Shown: positions 1 to 10,315, counted from the stretch's first letter. The stretch: DNA of 64,000 bases from Pseudomonas viridiflava (GCF_900589395.1 NZ_UUIS01000001.1:184603-248602); one strand, 5' to 3'. Made by a program: numbers and translations. Notes: a model not told the origin generated them from the letters alone.

Positions 1-22
1 GTTGATTAGATGCAACCCATCA

Positions 23-81
23 GCCGCAGGCTGCATGCCGCTGCGCTTCTCACTTGAAGCTTGCGGCGTGCAACCTGTGGC
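23..81. repeat. Imperfect inverted repeat downstream of sucB
   Basis: The arms 23-50 and 57-81 are nearly complementary, with a short loop (CACTTG). They lie just after the sucB stop, in what should be the sucB-lpd intergenic space; lpd itself is outside the window. The GCTGC/GCTTG-rich composition resembles dispersed Pseudomonas intergenic repeats. In transcripts running leftward it would fold into a long stem with no T-run, so it looks more like an mRNA processing or stability element than an intrinsic terminator. The role is inferred. Confidence 0.4.
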
Positions 82-88
82 TGCTTCC

Positions 89-1318
89 TCAGATATCCAG
101 CAGCAGACGCGCCGGATCTTCCAGCAGGTTCTTGATGGTAACGAGGAAGGTCACGGCTTCTTTACCGTCGATCAGGCGGTGATCGTAGGACAGGGCCAGG
201 TACATCATCGGGCGGATCACGACCTGGCCGTTGATGGCCATGGGGCGCTGCAGAATGTTGTGCATGCCCAGGATCGCGGCCTGCGGCGGGTTGACGATCG
301 GGGTCGACATCATCGAGCCGAAGGTGCCGCCGTTGGTGATGGTGAAGGTGCCGCCAGTCATTTCGTCGATCGACAGCTTGCCGTCACGGGCCTTCTTGCC
401 GAAGGTGGCGATGCCGCCTTCGATTTCTGCCAGGCTCATGTGCTCGGCGTTGCGCAGTACCGGCACCACCAGACCGCGGTCACTGGAAACGGCAACGCCG
501 ATGTCCGCATAACCGTGGTAGACGATGTCGTTGCCGTCGATCGAGGCGTTCACGGCCGGGAAGCGCTTGAGCGCTTCGGTCGCAGCCTTGACGAAGAAGG
601 ACATGAAGCCCAGGCGCACGCCGTTGTGCGACTTCTCGAACAGGTCCTTGTACTTGGAACGCAGCGCCATGACTTCGGTCATGTCGACTTCGTTGAACGT
701 GGTCAGCATCGCCATGTTCGACTGGGCTTCGACCAGACGCTTGGCAACGGTGGCCCGTACACGGGTCATCGGTACGCGCTTCTCGGTACGGTCGCCGGCA
801 GCCACGACGGGTGCGGCAGCGGCAGGCTTGGCAGCCGGTGCGGCAGCCGGAGCGGATTTCTTCGCTTCGACGGCAGCAACGATGTCTTCCTTGGTGATGC
901 GACCGTCCTTGCCGGTGCCTTTGACACTGGCCAGGTTGATGCCGTTTTCTTCTGCCAGCTTGCGGGCAGCCGGGGCTGCGATCGCGTCCTCATCACCGGC
1001 GGCCGGGGCGGCAGCAGGTGCGGCAGCGGCGCCTAGAGCAGCCGCTGGTGCAGGAGCAGCCGCTGGAGCGGCGGCAGTGGCGCCGGCGTCCAGGGTGGCA
1101 ATCAGTTCGTTGGAGAGGACGATGTCGCCCTCGCCTTTCACGATCGACGCCAGCACGCCGTCTGCTTCGGCCAGGACTTCGAGGACAACCTTGTCAGTCT
1201 CGATATCGACCAGCAGCTCGTCGCGCTTCACCGCTTCGCCCGGTTGCTTGTGCCACTTGGAAATGGTGCCGTCGGCAACGGATTCCGGGAAAGAGGGGGC
1301 TTTGATCTCGATAGCCAT
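89..1318 (-). CDS. sucB: Dihydrolipoyllysine succinyltransferase, E2 of 2-oxoglutarate dehydrogenase
   Basis: This is the core acyltransferase of the 2-oxoglutarate dehydrogenase complex; it transfers the succinyl group from lipoyl-lysine to CoA. The 409-residue product has an N-terminal lipoyl domain with the lipoylated lysine in ETDK (K43), an Ala/Pro linker at about 80-115, an E3-binding domain at about 112-150 ([21 protein letters not shown]), and a catalytic domain ending in SYDHRLIDG near the C-terminus, which carries the active-site His and Asp. The start at 1318 (MAIEIKAP) is preferred over an upstream in-frame ATG at 1426 because AAGGA lies 10 bases ahead and the lipoyl domain begins right there. 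It follows sucA by 41 bases in the same operon. Confidence 0.97.
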   Translation of the reverse strand: MAIEIKAPSFPESVADGTISKWHKQPGEAVKRDELLVDIETDKVVLEVLAEADGVLASIVKGEGDIVLSNELIATLDAGATAAAPAAAPAPAAALGAAAAPAAAPAAGDEDAIAAPAARKLAEENGINLASVKGTGKDGRITKEDIVAAVEAKKSAPAAAPAAKPAAAAPVVAAGDRTEKRVPMTRVRATVAKRLVEAQSNMAMLTTFNEVDMTEVMALRSKYKDLFEKSHNGVRLGFMSFFVKAATEALKRFPAVNASIDGNDIVYHGYADIGVAVSSDRGLVVPVLRNAEHMSLAEIEGGIATFGKKARDGKLSIDEMTGGTFTITNGGTFGSMMSTPIVNPPQAAILGMHNILQRPMAINGQVVIRPMMYLALSYDHRLIDGKEAVTFLVTIKNLLEDPARLLLDI

Positions 1319-1359
1319 TATCTGTAATTCCTTAATTCGGTTTCTAATGCACGAAGGCG

Positions 1360-4191
1360 TTAAACAGTGAAGGCATCTTGCAGCAGTTTTTCCTGCTGCT
1401 CGGCGTGTATCGAAGCGTAGCCACAAGCCGGTGCGGCAGAGGCATCACGACCGGCATACTCGAGCACGAGGTTGCGGTTGTGATTGCCGATGCTGCGGCG
1501 CAGGTGATGCTGGCTGCTGTACCACGCGCCCTGGTTCATCGGCTCTTCCTGACACCAGACCACGTGCTTGAGGTTGGCATAAGGCGCGATGGCCTCCATC
1601 AGGTCGTCCTCAGGGAACGGATACAGCTGTTCGATACGCACGATGGCGATGTCTTCACGACCTTCGGCACGGCGCTTCTCGAGCAGATCGTAGTAGACCT
1701 TGCCGCTGCACAGGACCAGACGCTCGACCTTGGCAGGATCCTGGGTGTCGATTTCCGGGATCACGGTCTGGAACGAACCATGTGCCAGATCTTCCAGGGT
1801 CGAGATGGCCAGTTTGTGACGCAGCAGCGACTTGGGCGACAGCACGACCAGCGGCTTGCGCAGCGGGCGGATGACCTGGCGACGCAGCAAGTGGTAGATC
1901 TGTGCCGGCGTGGTCGGTACGCAAACCTGGATGTTGTGCTCGGCGCACAGCTGCAGGTAACGCTCCAGACGTGCAGACGAGTGCTCCGGGCCCTGCCCTT
2001 CATAACCATGAGGCAGCAGCATGGTCAGGCCGCACAGACGACCCCACTTGTGCTCGCCGCTGGTGATGAACTGGTCGATCACCACCTGGGCACCGTTGGC
2101 GAAGTCGCCGAACTGGGCTTCCCAGATGACCAGCGCGTTAGGCTGGGTGGTCGAATAGCCGTATTCGAACGCCAGCACGGCTTCTTCCGACAGGAACGAG
2201 TCGTACAGGTCGAAGTTGGGCTGGTTCGGCAGCAGGTTCTTCAGCGGCACATAGGCGCTGGCGTCTTTCTGGTTGTGCAGTACCGCATGGCGGTGCGAGA
2301 ACGTGCCGCGACCGACATCCTGCCCGGTGATACGGATCGGATGGCCTTCGAACAGCAACGTGGCGTAGGCCATGGTCTCGGCGTAGCCCCAGTTGATCGG
2401 CAAGCCACCGGCCTGCATCTTCTGGCGGTCTTCGTAGATCTTCTGCACCTGACGCTGGACCACGAGACCTTCAGGCAGCTCCAGCAGCTTGGCGGAGAGT
2501 TCCTGCAGGGTCTTGAGGTCGAAGCTGGTGTCGTGACGCGCGGTCCAGGCATGGCCCAGGTAAGGACGCCAGTCGACGAACAGCTCGCGGTTCGGCTCCT
2601 TGACCAGGCTCTTGACCACGTGCTGACCATTGTCGAGCGCGTTGCGGTAGTCGTCGATCTTGGCCTGGACACCGGCCTCGTCGAACACGCCCGATTTGAT
2701 CAGTTGCTCGGCATACAGTTCACGGGTGGTGCGCTGCTTGGTGATCTGCTGGTACATCAGCGGCTGGGTGCCGCTTGGCTCGTCGGCCTCGTTGTGGCCG
2801 CGACGACGGTAGCAGACCAGGTCGATGACGATGTCACGCTTGAACTGCATGCGGTAATCGATCGCCAGCTGGGTGACGAACACCACCGCCTCGGGATCAT
2901 CGCCGTTCACGTGCAGGATCGGTGCCTGGATCATCTTGGCCACGTCGGTTGCATACTCGGTGGAGCGTGCATCCAGCGGGTTGCTGATGGTGAAGCCAAC
3001 CTGGTTGTTGATCACGATGTGCACGGTGCCGCCGGTCTTGAAACCGCGGGTCTGCGACATCTGGAAGGTTTCCAGGACCACGCCTTGCCCGGCGAAGGCA
3101 GCATCGCCATGCAGGGAGATGGGCAGGACCTTTTCGCCGCTCGAATCGTTGCGGCGATCCTGGCGGGCACGAACGGAACCTTCGACCACCGGAGAGACGA
3201 TCTCCAGGTGCGAGGGGTTGAAGGCCATGGCCAGGTGGACTTCGCCGCCTGCGGTCATGACGTTGGACGAGAAGCCCTGGTGGTACTTGACGTCACCGGA
3301 ACCGAGCTCGACCACTTTCTTGCCTTCGAACTCGTCGAACAGCTCGCGCGGGTTCTTGCCGAAGGTGTTGACCAGTACGTTCAGACGGCCACGGTGGGCC
3401 ATGCCGATCACGACTTCCTTGACGCCGTAGGACCCGGAACGCTGGATCAGCTCGTCGAGCATCGGAATCAGGCTTTCGCCGCCTTCCAGGCCGAAACGCT
3501 TGGTGCCGGGGTACTTGGTGCCCAGGTATTTTTCCAGGCCTTCGGCAGCCGTGACGCGCTCAAGCAGGTGGGCCTTGTTCTCGGCGGAAAACGCCGGGCG
3601 GCCGCGTACGCTTTCGAGGCGCTGCATGAACCAGTTGCGCTGCTCGGAATCGACGATGTGGGCGAACTCGGCCCCGATGGTGCGACAATATGTCTGCTCC
3701 AACGTCTCGTGGATTTCACGTAGGCTCGCTTCCTCCTTGCCGATGAACAGGTCGCCGGCACGGAACACGGTGTCCAGGTCCGCATTGGTCAGGCCGTAAT
3801 GGTTGATCGACAGATCAGCCGGCACGGGACGTTGCCACAGCCCCAGCGGGTCGAGCTGGGCCGCCTGATGGCCGCGTACGCGGTACGCCTGGATAAGCCG
3901 CAACACTTCAACCTGCTTCTTCTCGTGCTCGCTGCTCACGCTGCCGGCAGACACCGGTTGGGCGCGGCGCTGGTTTTTGGCCAGCAACACGAAATGATCG
4001 CGAATTGTCGAGTGCGATACATCGGTGGCAGAGCTGCCAGTGGTCGGCAACGTCTGAAAGTAGGTGCGCCATTCATCTGGCACAGCGTTAGGGTCGTGCA
4101 GGTAGAGCTCATAGAGCTCTTCCACATAGGCAGCGTTACCACCGGAAAGGTGGGCACTGTTCCACATGCGCTGCATCACGCTTTCTTGCAT
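1360..4191 (-). CDS. sucA: 2-oxoglutarate dehydrogenase E1 component
   Basis: This is the thiamine-diphosphate E1 subunit, which decarboxylates 2-oxoglutarate and succinylates the E2 lipoyl group. The 943 residues match the usual family length. The N-terminal E2-contact segment ([20 protein letters not shown]) is followed by the E1 core with [30 protein letters not shown] and NGDDPEAV (ThDP/Mg2+ and substrate pocket) and a C-terminal transketolase-like pyrimidine-binding domain. The gene lies between sdhB and sucB in the standard Pseudomonas order. A 257-base spacer containing a GC-rich hairpin separates it from sdhB, so it may have an extra transcript end or promoter. GAGG precedes the ATG by about 11 bases. 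Confidence 0.97.
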   Translation of the reverse strand: MQESVMQRMWNSAHLSGGNAAYVEELYELYLHDPNAVPDEWRTYFQTLPTTGSSATDVSHSTIRDHFVLLAKNQRRAQPVSAGSVSSEHEKKQVEVLRLIQAYRVRGHQAAQLDPLGLWQRPVPADLSINHYGLTNADLDTVFRAGDLFIGKEEASLREIHETLEQTYCRTIGAEFAHIVDSEQRNWFMQRLESVRGRPAFSAENKAHLLERVTAAEGLEKYLGTKYPGTKRFGLEGGESLIPMLDELIQRSGSYGVKEVVIGMAHRGRLNVLVNTFGKNPRELFDEFEGKKVVELGSGDVKYHQGFSSNVMTAGGEVHLAMAFNPSHLEIVSPVVEGSVRARQDRRNDSSGEKVLPISLHGDAAFAGQGVVLETFQMSQTRGFKTGGTVHIVINNQVGFTISNPLDARSTEYATDVAKMIQAPILHVNGDDPEAVVFVTQLAIDYRMQFKRDIVIDLVCYRRRGHNEADEPSGTQPLMYQQITKQRTTRELYAEQLIKSGVFDEAGVQAKIDDYRNALDNGQHVVKSLVKEPNRELFVDWRPYLGHAWTARHDTSFDLKTLQELSAKLLELPEGLVVQRQVQKIYEDRQKMQAGGLPINWGYAETMAYATLLFEGHPIRITGQDVGRGTFSHRHAVLHNQKDASAYVPLKNLLPNQPNFDLYDSFLSEEAVLAFEYGYSTTQPNALVIWEAQFGDFANGAQVVIDQFITSGEHKWGRLCGLTMLLPHGYEGQGPEHSSARLERYLQLCAEHNIQVCVPTTPAQIYHLLRRQVIRPLRKPLVVLSPKSLLRHKLAISTLEDLAHGSFQTVIPEIDTQDPAKVERLVLCSGKVYYDLLEKRRAEGREDIAIVRIEQLYPFPEDDLMEAIAPYANLKHVVWCQEEPMNQGAWYSSQHHLRRSIGNHNRNLVLEYAGRDASAAPACGYASIHAEQQEKLLQDAFTV

Positions 4192-4378
4192 GCTTGGTCA
4201 CCCTCGGTAAGGGGACACCACCGGCGAAGACCCAAAGCATGCCTGAGACGGTCGTGTGCAGCGACCAAAACAAGTCACCAAGGATCACGCAGATAGTCCG
4301 GGTACCAGCCCGGATGCCCCTGCTGGTCTCATTTCTTCAAAGTTAGAGCGGCAGCCTTGCGAGCCACGACTCTGGTTA

Positions 4379-4409
4379 AACCGTGGGGCGGGTTTTGCCC
4401 GCGCCACGG
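4379..4409 (-). terminator. GC-rich hairpin between sdhB and sucA
   Basis: CCGTGG...CCACGG arms enclose inner CGGG/CCCG arms around an A-rich loop. On the minus strand the hairpin follows the sdhB stop by about 40 bases and is followed by only three T residues. It is therefore a weak terminator, or an mRNA-processing hairpin that could lower sucAB relative to sdhCDAB. The rest of 4192-4448 shows no credible gene. Confidence 0.45.
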
Positions 4410-4448
4410 CAGCTTTCGGTACAGCGGTGTAACGGTTACAGCGATGTA

Positions 4449-5153
4449 TCAGACACCGTTGCTGAGCAACATGTTGCGTACGTGACCGATTGCCTTGGTT
4501 GGGTTAAGGCCTTTCGGACAGACGTTGACGCAGTTCATGATGCCGCGGCAGCGGAACACACTGAACGGATCGTCCAGCGAAGCGAGACGTTGAGCGGTGT
4601 AGGTGTCGCGGCTGTCGGCCAGGAAGCGATAGGCCTGCAGCAGGGCCGCAGGGCCCAGGAACTTGTCAGGGTTCCACCAGAAGGACGGGCACGAGGTCGA
4701 GCAGCAAGCGCACAGGATGCACTCGTACAGACCATCAAGCTTCTCGCGCTCTTCCGGGCTTTGCAGACGTTCGATGGCCGGAGCCGGCGTGTCGTTCTGC
4801 AGGAATGGCTTCACCTTCTCGTACTGCTTGTAGAAGATGCTCATATCGACGACCAGGTCACGAATGACCGGCAGCCCAGGCAGCGGGCGCAGCACCAGTT
4901 TGTTGCCCTTGACTGCGGCCGACAGCGGCGTGATGCAGGCCAGGCCGTTCTTGCCGTTGATGTTCATGCCATCGGAACCGCATACGCCTTCACGGCACGA
5001 GCGACGGTACGAGAAACCCTCGTCCTGTTCCTTGATCAGGGCCAGCACATCCAGAACCATCAGGTCCTTGCCACCGGTGTCGACGTTGAAGACCTGAGTC
5101 TTGGGTGCCGAGTCGGTGTCAGGGTTATAGCGATAAACTTCGACTTTCAGCAT
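4449..5153 (-). CDS. sdhB: Succinate dehydrogenase iron-sulfur subunit
   Basis: This is the electron-transfer subunit of respiratory complex II and carries three Fe-S clusters. The product is 234 residues. The [2Fe-2S] ligands are in SCREGVCGSDG (C53, C58, with Asp as in E. coli) and GLAC (C73); CILCACCSTSCP binds the [4Fe-4S] cluster and CRGIMNCVNVCPKG supplies the [3Fe-4S] ligands. The ATG at 5153 is chosen over 5162 because TGAGG, which overlaps the sdhA stop, is spaced 9 bases from it but abuts the upstream ATG. The gene is translationally close to sdhA. Confidence 0.96.
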   Translation of the reverse strand: MLKVEVYRYNPDTDSAPKTQVFNVDTGGKDLMVLDVLALIKEQDEGFSYRRSCREGVCGSDGMNINGKNGLACITPLSAAVKGNKLVLRPLPGLPVIRDLVVDMSIFYKQYEKVKPFLQNDTPAPAIERLQSPEEREKLDGLYECILCACCSTSCPSFWWNPDKFLGPAALLQAYRFLADSRDTYTAQRLASLDDPFSVFRCRGIMNCVNVCPKGLNPTKAIGHVRNMLLSNGV

Positions 5154-5164
5154 AGCGGCCATCC

Positions 5165-6937
5165 TCAGTAAGTCCGGATTTTCGGTTCGAACGCCGGTAC
5201 AGTCTTCGGCGCGAAGTTGACTGAACGCTTGGTTACCCGCTTGTCACCCGGGAAGTACAGGGTGTGGCACAGCCAGTTTTCGTCGTCGCGGTCTTCATAG
5301 TCTTCACGGGCGTGAGCGCCGCGGGACTCTTTGCGGGCTTCGGCCGCGATGGCTGTGGCTTCAGCGACTTCCAGCAGGTTCTGCAACTCCAGCGCTTCGA
5401 TGCGCGCAGTGTTGAAGGCCTGGGACTTGTCGTTGATCTTGACGTTGGCGATGCGCGCACGCAGGCCTGCCAGTTGCTCGATACCCTTCTGCATGTATTC
5501 GCCGGTACGGAATACACCGAAGTAGTTCTGCATGCAGCTTTGCAGCTCGCGACGCAGGGTGGCCACGTCTTCACCGTCGGTGCGCGAGTTGAGCGCATTC
5601 AGGCGACCCAGCGCACGCTCGATGTCGGCCTCGGTAGCTTCGTCGTACTGCACGCCATCGGACAGTGCCTTCTCGAGGTGCAGGCCGGCGGCACGACCGA
5701 ACACGACCAGGTCGAGCAGCGAGTTGCCACCCAGACGGTTGGCACCGTGAACCGATACGCACGCCACTTCACCGACCGCGAAAAGACCTGGAAGGATCAC
5801 GTCCTTGCCGTCGGCGTCCTGGGTCATGGCCTGGCCATGAATGTTGGTGGCCACGCCACCCATCATGTAGTGGCAGGTCGGTACGACAGGCACAGGCGCC
5901 AGGACCGGGTCGACGTGGGCGAAGGTCTTGGACAGCTCGCAGATACCTGGCAGGCGGCTGTGCAGCACTTCCTCGCCAAGGTGATCGAGCTTGAGCATCA
6001 CGTGGTCGCCATCAGGGCCACAGCCGTTGCCGGCGATGATTTCCTTGACCATGGAGCGGGCCACGACGTCGCGACCGGCCAGGTCCTTGGCGTTGGGCGC
6101 ATAGCGCTCCATGAAACGCTCGCCATGCTTGTTGATGAGGTAACCACCCTCACCACGGCAGCCTTCGGTCACCAGTACACCGGCACCGGCAATACCGGTC
6201 GGGTGGAACTGCCACATCTCGATGTCCTGCACCGGGACACCGGCACGCAGGGCCATGCCCACGCCGTCGCCGGTGTTGATCAGGGCGTTGGTGGTGGAAG
6301 AGTAGATACGGCCTGCACCGCCGGTGGCCAGTACGGTCGCCTTGGCGCGAATGTACGAGGTCTCGCCGGTTTCGATGCAGATGGCGATGATGCCGACGAA
6401 GTCACCGTTGGCGTTCTTCACCAGGTCGACGGCATAGTATTCGTTGAGGAACACGGTGCCGGCTTTCAGGTTGCCCTGGTACAGGGTGTGCAGCAGAGCA
6501 TGGCCGGTACGGTCGGAAGCGGCGCAGGTACGGGCAGCCTGGCCACCCTTGCCGAAGTCCTTGGACTGGCCACCGAACGGACGCTGATAGATACGGCCGG
6601 TTTCGGTACGCGAGAACGGCAGGCCCATGTGGTCGAGTTCGAATACGGCGGCAGGACCTTCCTGGCACATGTATTCGATCGCGTCCTGGTCACCGATGTA
6701 GTCCGACCCCTTCACGGTGTCGTACATGTGCCAGCGCCAGTCGTCGTTCGGGTCGGCCGAAGCGATCGCGCAGGTGATGCCGCCCTGGGCCGAAACGGTG
6801 TGCGAACGGGTCGGGAATACCTTGGTGACCACGGCAGTCTTGTGACCGCCCTGAGCCAGTTGCAAGGCAGCGCGCATACCCGCGCCGCCGCCACCTACGA
6901 TGATGGCGTCGAAAGAAAGTGTATTAGTGCTAGCCAT
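5165..6937 (-). CDS. sdhA: Succinate dehydrogenase flavoprotein subunit
   Basis: This is the catalytic subunit of complex II and oxidises succinate to fumarate using covalently bound FAD. The 590 residues are typical. A Rossmann motif GGGGAG (15-20) is followed by [10 protein letters not shown], whose H46 is the expected site of covalent FAD attachment. The substrate-site motifs [11 protein letters not shown] and [10 protein letters not shown] are intact, and the C-terminal half has the usual helical and RSVNFAPK tail. It is 3 bases downstream of sdhD and 11 bases upstream of the sdhB start, consistent with one sdhCDAB transcript. Confidence 0.98.
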   Translation of the reverse strand: MASTNTLSFDAIIVGGGGAGMRAALQLAQGGHKTAVVTKVFPTRSHTVSAQGGITCAIASADPNDDWRWHMYDTVKGSDYIGDQDAIEYMCQEGPAAVFELDHMGLPFSRTETGRIYQRPFGGQSKDFGKGGQAARTCAASDRTGHALLHTLYQGNLKAGTVFLNEYYAVDLVKNANGDFVGIIAICIETGETSYIRAKATVLATGGAGRIYSSTTNALINTGDGVGMALRAGVPVQDIEMWQFHPTGIAGAGVLVTEGCRGEGGYLINKHGERFMERYAPNAKDLAGRDVVARSMVKEIIAGNGCGPDGDHVMLKLDHLGEEVLHSRLPGICELSKTFAHVDPVLAPVPVVPTCHYMMGGVATNIHGQAMTQDADGKDVILPGLFAVGEVACVSVHGANRLGGNSLLDLVVFGRAAGLHLEKALSDGVQYDEATEADIERALGRLNALNSRTDGEDVATLRRELQSCMQNYFGVFRTGEYMQKGIEQLAGLRARIANVKINDKSQAFNTARIEALELQNLLEVAEATAIAAEARKESRGAHAREDYEDRDDENWLCHTLYFPGDKRVTKRSVNFAPKTVPAFEPKIRTY

Positions 6938-6940
6938 TGA

Positions 6941-7309
6941 TCAGATACCCCAAAGAATCTGCACGCCCCAGACGAAGTAGGCGAACATCGCAACGCCGCA
7001 TACGGTCTGGAAGAGGAAACGTACTGCAGTTGCCGATTTGCCCAACGCCATCGGCGTCAGGTAGTCGGTAGCGATGGTCCACATGCCGACCCAGGCGTGA
7101 GCGCCCAGGGCAACAAGGGCCAGCAGACTGAAAATACGCATCCAGGTGGTCGAGAACAGCTCGTGCCACTGGGCATAGCCGAGACCTGGGTGAGCAATGA
7201 GGTAGCCGATCAGGAAAATGAAGTAAGCCGCGAGCACGACCGCAGAAACCCGCTGCGCCATCCAGTCGTACAGACCCGAGCGGGAAAGGTTAGTGACGTT
7301 GGTTACCAT
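6941..7309 (-). CDS. sdhD: Succinate dehydrogenase membrane anchor subunit
   Basis: This is one of two integral membrane subunits that anchor SdhAB and form the quinone and haem b site. The 122-residue product (MVTNVTNLSRSG start) has three hydrophobic helices, around VVLAAYFIFLIGYLI, FSLLALVALGAHAWVGMW and FLFQTVCGVAMFAYFVW. The His in GAHAWVGMW is the likely haem or quinone-site residue. An upstream extension of the frame is Arg/Gly-rich and unlike the family. The start overlaps the end of sdhC by 7 bases (ATGGTAA), which suggests translational coupling. Confidence 0.93.
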   Translation of the reverse strand: MVTNVTNLSRSGLYDWMAQRVSAVVLAAYFIFLIGYLIAHPGLGYAQWHELFSTTWMRIFSLLALVALGAHAWVGMWTIATDYLTPMALGKSATAVRFLFQTVCGVAMFAYFVWGVQILWGI

Positions 7310-7677
7310 ATCCAGACTCCCGCCAGCACGATCAGTACCACAGAAACGACGATTACGATTTTGGACCCCAGCTTGCCGCCTTCCAGCGTCTCGCCGACAC
7401 CCGCGTCCATGATCAGGTGGCGCACGCCGGCCACCAGGTGATACAGCAGGGCAGACAGCAGGCCCCAGATGACAAGCTTCGCCAGCGGGCTGGTCAGACA
7501 CGCTTTTACTTCACCGAAGCCTTCCTCGGATGCCAGCGACTTGTCCAATGCGTAGAGCATGATGGCAATGCCGACAAACAGGATGACACCGGAAATACGG
7601 TGAAGAATGGACGTGTAAGCAGTGACTGGGAGCTTGATTGTCCTTAGGTCTAGATTTACAGGTCGTTGGCTTTTCAC
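7303..7677 (-). CDS. sdhC: Succinate dehydrogenase cytochrome b556 subunit
   Basis: This is the first gene of the sdh operon and encodes the second membrane anchor of complex II. The best start is GTG at 7677, giving 124 residues beginning VKSQRPVNLDLRTIK. Family signatures are SILHRISGV and YHLVAGVRHLIMD, the latter carrying the haem-ligand His, and there are three membrane segments. The ribosome-binding region is poor in purine GGA signal and instead has an eight-A run directly ahead of the GTG, which fits an Hfq/Crc-type AAnAAnAA motif (inference). The promoter is about 130 bases upstream. Confidence 0.93.
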   Translation of the reverse strand: MKSQRPVNLDLRTIKLPVTAYTSILHRISGVILFVGIAIMLYALDKSLASEEGFGEVKACLTSPLAKLVIWGLLSALLYHLVAGVRHLIMDAGVGETLEGGKLGSKIVIVVSVVLIVLAGVWIW

Positions 7678-7811
7678 GGCTTTTTTTTCACACTGAAGAG
7701 CCCCTAACAGGCAAGGGCAAGTTGTTGGGAAGTGCACTGGTCAGGTACCCACCACCCACGAAGTGACGACTACCTGGAGCGGGCTCTAAAGCCCATGGCA
7801 GTCGGACGCCG

Positions 7812-7840
7812 AGTATAGACAGTTAGGCTATTAATGACAA
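7812..7840 (-). promoter_or_regulatory. Predicted sigma-70 promoter of sdhCDAB-sucAB
   Basis: On the minus strand, TTGTCA (7840-7835) is separated by 17 bases from TATACT (7817-7812). This is close to consensus with ideal spacing. Transcription would start near 7805, leaving a leader of roughly 130 bases before the sdhC GTG that contains a small GGGCT...AGCCC hairpin. Confidence 0.75.
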
Positions 7841-7956
7841 CGCGCAGACAGCCCGCGAACGGCGGATTGCGCAGGCACCCCAAAAGGCGTAGAGGAGTAG
7901 GAATAATACGAAAATCCTTCTTGCTTTAAGCGCTTTGGAACGCGACTTTAGGCAAA

Positions 7957-7984
7957 TTGACTTTAGGATTTATCTCACTATAGT
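7957..7984 (+). promoter_or_regulatory. Predicted gltA promoter with a palindrome over the -10 box
   Basis: TTGACT (7957-7962), a 16-base spacer and TATAGT (7979-7984) form a good sigma-70 promoter. The -10 lies inside a perfect 12-base palindrome, TCACTATAGTGA (7975-7986), which could be a repressor site or could arise by chance. The leader to the gltA ATG is about 50 bases and contains AGGAGG five bases before the start. Confidence 0.7.
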
Positions 7985-8042
7985 GATGCGGGCCCTGCGT
8001 GGGGGGCCTGTCTGATGATTTGAAGCATAAATAGGAGGCCAT

Positions 8043-9332
8043 ATGGCTGACAAAAAAGCGCAGTTGATCATCGAGGGCAACGCCCCCGTCGAGCTGCCCA
8101 TTCTGACCGGCACTGTCGGTCCCGATGTGATCGATGTGCGCGGACTCACTGCCACCGGCCGCTTCACCTTCGACCCCGGCTTCATGTCGACCGCCTCCTG
8201 CGAGTCGCAGATCACCTACATTGACGGTGACCAGGGCATCCTGCTGCATCGCGGCTATCCGATCGAACAACTGGCCAGCCAGTCGGACTATCTGGAAACC
8301 TGCTACCTGCTGCTCAACGGCGAATTGCCGACTTCCGAGCAGAAAGCCCAGTTCGTTGCCGTGGTCAAGAACCACACCATGGTGCACGAACAGCTCAAGA
8401 CCTTCTTCAACGGCTTCCGTCGCGACGCCCACCCGATGGCCGTCATGTGCGGTGTTGTCGGCGCCCTGTCGGCGTTCTACCACGACTCGCTGGACATCAA
8501 TAATCCGCAGCATCGTGAGATTTCCGCGATCCGCCTGGTCGCCAAGATGCCGACCCTGGCCGCGATGGTCTACAAGTACTCCATGGGCCAGCCCATGATG
8601 TACCCGCGCAACGACCTGAGCTACGCCGAAAACTTCCTGCACATGATGTTCAACACCCCGTGCGAGATCAAACCGATCAGTCCGACACTGGCCAAGGCCA
8701 TGGACAAGATCTTCATCCTTCATGCCGACCACGAGCAGAACGCCTCGACGTCCACCGTGCGCATGGCCGGTTCTTCGGGCGCCAACCCGTTTGCCTGCAT
8801 CGCAGCCGGTATCGCGGCACTCTGGGGCCCGGCTCACGGCGGCGCCAACGAAGCCGTGCTGACCATGCTCGACGAAATTGGCGATGTGTCGAACATCGAC
8901 ACCTACATCGCCAAGGCCAAGGACAAGAACGACCCGTTCAAGCTCATGGGCTTTGGTCACCGCGTCTACAAGAACCGCGACCCGCGCGCCACCGTGATGA
9001 AGCAGACCTGCGACGAAGTGCTGGCCGAGCTGGGCATTCACAACGACCCGCAACTCGAACTGGCCATGCGCCTGGAAGAGATCGCCCTGACCGATCCTTA
9101 CTTCATCGAGCGCTCGCTGTACCCGAATGTCGACTTCTACTCGGGGATCATCCTCAAGGCGATCGGCATTCCGACCAGCATGTTCACCGTGATCTTCGCC
9201 CTGGCGCGGACCGTCGGCTGGATCTCGCACTGGAAGGAAATGCTCTCCAGCCCTTACAAGATCGGCCGTCCACGCCAGCTGTACACCGGCGAAACCCAGC
9301 GCGACCTCAAGCCGCTGCAGGATCGCAAGTAA
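8043..9332 (+). CDS. gltA: Citrate synthase (type II)
   Basis: This enzyme condenses oxaloacetate and acetyl-CoA to citrate, the entry step of the TCA cycle. The 429-residue length and N-terminal extension are typical of the hexameric, NADH-sensitive Gram-negative type. The signatures [12 protein letters not shown] and [13 protein letters not shown] contain the catalytic His residues, and PNVDFYSG contains the catalytic Asp. A strong AGGAGG Shine-Dalgarno lies just upstream of the ATG. The gene is monocistronic, divergent from sdhC, and ends at a strong hairpin. Confidence 0.98.
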   Translation: MADKKAQLIIEGNAPVELPILTGTVGPDVIDVRGLTATGRFTFDPGFMSTASCESQITYIDGDQGILLHRGYPIEQLASQSDYLETCYLLLNGELPTSEQKAQFVAVVKNHTMVHEQLKTFFNGFRRDAHPMAVMCGVVGALSAFYHDSLDINNPQHREISAIRLVAKMPTLAAMVYKYSMGQPMMYPRNDLSYAENFLHMMFNTPCEIKPISPTLAKAMDKIFILHADHEQNASTSTVRMAGSSGANPFACIAAGIAALWGPAHGGANEAVLTMLDEIGDVSNIDTYIAKAKDKNDPFKLMGFGHRVYKNRDPRATVMKQTCDEVLAELGIHNDPQLELAMRLEEIALTDPYFIERSLYPNVDFYSGIILKAIGIPTSMFTVIFALARTVGWISHWKEMLSSPYKIGRPRQLYTGETQRDLKPLQDRK

Positions 9333-9352
9333 GCTGCAGACGCTGCATACGA

Positions 9353-9384
9353 CAAAGGGCTGCCCATGGGCAGCCCTTTGTTTT
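9353..9384 (+). terminator. gltA intrinsic terminator
   Basis: A perfect 28-base palindrome (9353-9380, CAAAGGGCTGCCC/GGGCAGCCCTTTG) is followed by TTTT. It lies about 20 bases after the gltA stop, and the symmetry with flanking A and T would also let it act on the convergent gene at 9400-10008. Confidence 0.85.
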
Positions 9385-9399
9385 AGCGTCGAGAAAATC

Positions 9400-10008
9400 T
9401 CAGGGCCTGGCCACCCTCTCCTTCAATGCCTTGAGCGTATTGAAGGGCGCATCGACCACGAACTTGTTGGACAGCCACGAGGGTACGCTGCCACCCGGAT
9501 CGGTGTGCACCTGGTAGGTGACCTCGGTACGCCCCGGCCCCTTGGGGGTCATCTGCCAGAAACCCTCGACCCTGGCCACGCGCTCATAGCCCTTCTCTGC
9601 CGGAATGTAGCCAGGCTGCCCTTGCAAGAGACGCTTGATCGAGCCGTCGGCTTGCTGTTCGGTGGTCACCAGCAGCACCGAATCGCGCGGCGTGACAGGC
9701 CAGGGCGTATTGAAGCGGCTGTAGGTCCAGGCCCGGTTCCCCTCGTGTTTGAGCAGCTTCTGCGACTCGCACTCATAGATCCAGGCACAGGCGCCCGCCA
9801 CATCCTCCTGCAACGTGCGCACCCGGTCGATGCCGGCCTCGATCGTGGTCACACCACGGTAAGCCTTGTACTTGGACCCTGGCACCTCGCTCAGCCAGAC
9901 CTTGACCCCTTCCTCATCCTTGGCCAGTTGCCAATCCTCGGCATGCGCGCCACTTCCGAGCAGTACAGTTACACCACATGCAACAGCCAGCCGATACAGC
10001 AACGTCAT
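9400..10008 (-). CDS. Exported START-domain (SRPBCC fold) protein
   Basis: The 202-residue product has a signal peptide (hydrophobic LAVACGVTVLLGSG, cleavage likely after AHA), followed by a single lipid-binding START/SRPBCC-like domain. Motifs such as DEEGVKVWLSEVPGS, NRAWTYSRFNTPWPV and PRDSVLLVTTEQ are typical of bacterial START proteins of unknown ligand. It is probably periplasmic and binds a hydrophobic molecule (inference). It is convergent with gltA and sits upstream of a small cysteine-cluster gene on the opposite side; no operon partner is obvious. Confidence 0.75.
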   Translation of the reverse strand: MTLLYRLAVACGVTVLLGSGAHAEDWQLAKDEEGVKVWLSEVPGSKYKAYRGVTTIEAGIDRVRTLQEDVAGACAWIYECESQKLLKHEGNRAWTYSRFNTPWPVTPRDSVLLVTTEQQADGSIKRLLQGQPGYIPAEKGYERVARVEGFWQMTPKGPGRTEVTYQVHTDPGGSVPSWLSNKFVVDAPFNTLKALKERVARP

Positions 10009-10057
10009 TGGTCATTCCTCACAAGAGAGCTTACCGCCACGCTGCCGACCCAATCGG

Positions 10058-10315
10058 TCATGCCACTGCCGTGGCCTGTTCCCACCAGCCGATCAGGCGA
10101 ATGGCATCGCCTCGATCAACCCCACAGACATCCTCGGCCGCCTTGAACTGACCACACACCTCAGGCCGCTCAGGCTTGCCGAACAGGTCGCAGAAAAAAT
10201 CGACTGTCAGGTGCAGGCAGTGAACACCTGCCGGCTTGCCTTGCGGCATGCCGGGAATGGGAGAGGTGATGGAGGGCGCGATGCAGCAGGCACCACAACC
10301 GGAACGGCAGTCCAT
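10058..10315 (-). CDS. YkgJ-type cysteine-cluster protein
   Basis: This is a small protein of 85 residues with an N-terminal CRSGCGACC cluster and further Cys residues (HCLHL, FFCDLF, EVCGQF, DVCGVD). The arrangement matches the YkgJ / UPF0153 zinc- or iron-chelating family, whose function is not known. The stop is 49 bases from the START-domain gene start on the same strand, so the two may be co-transcribed. Its upstream neighbour is a lipoprotein gene. Confidence 0.8.
   Translation of the reverse strand: MDCRSGCGACCIAPSITSPIPGMPQGKPAGVHCLHLTVDFFCDLFGKPERPEVCGQFKAAEDVCGVDRGDAIRLIGWWEQATAVA

Noticed and set aside
2-4296. Long plus-strand open frames across the sucB/sucA region
   Set aside because: They are mirror-strand frames of GC-rich coding genes, with Arg/His/Gln-rich products and no recognisable domains. 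The minus strand has clear enzymes.
7926-9230. Long minus-strand frame opposite gltA
   Set aside because: It is antisense to a complete citrate synthase gene and has no domain signature.
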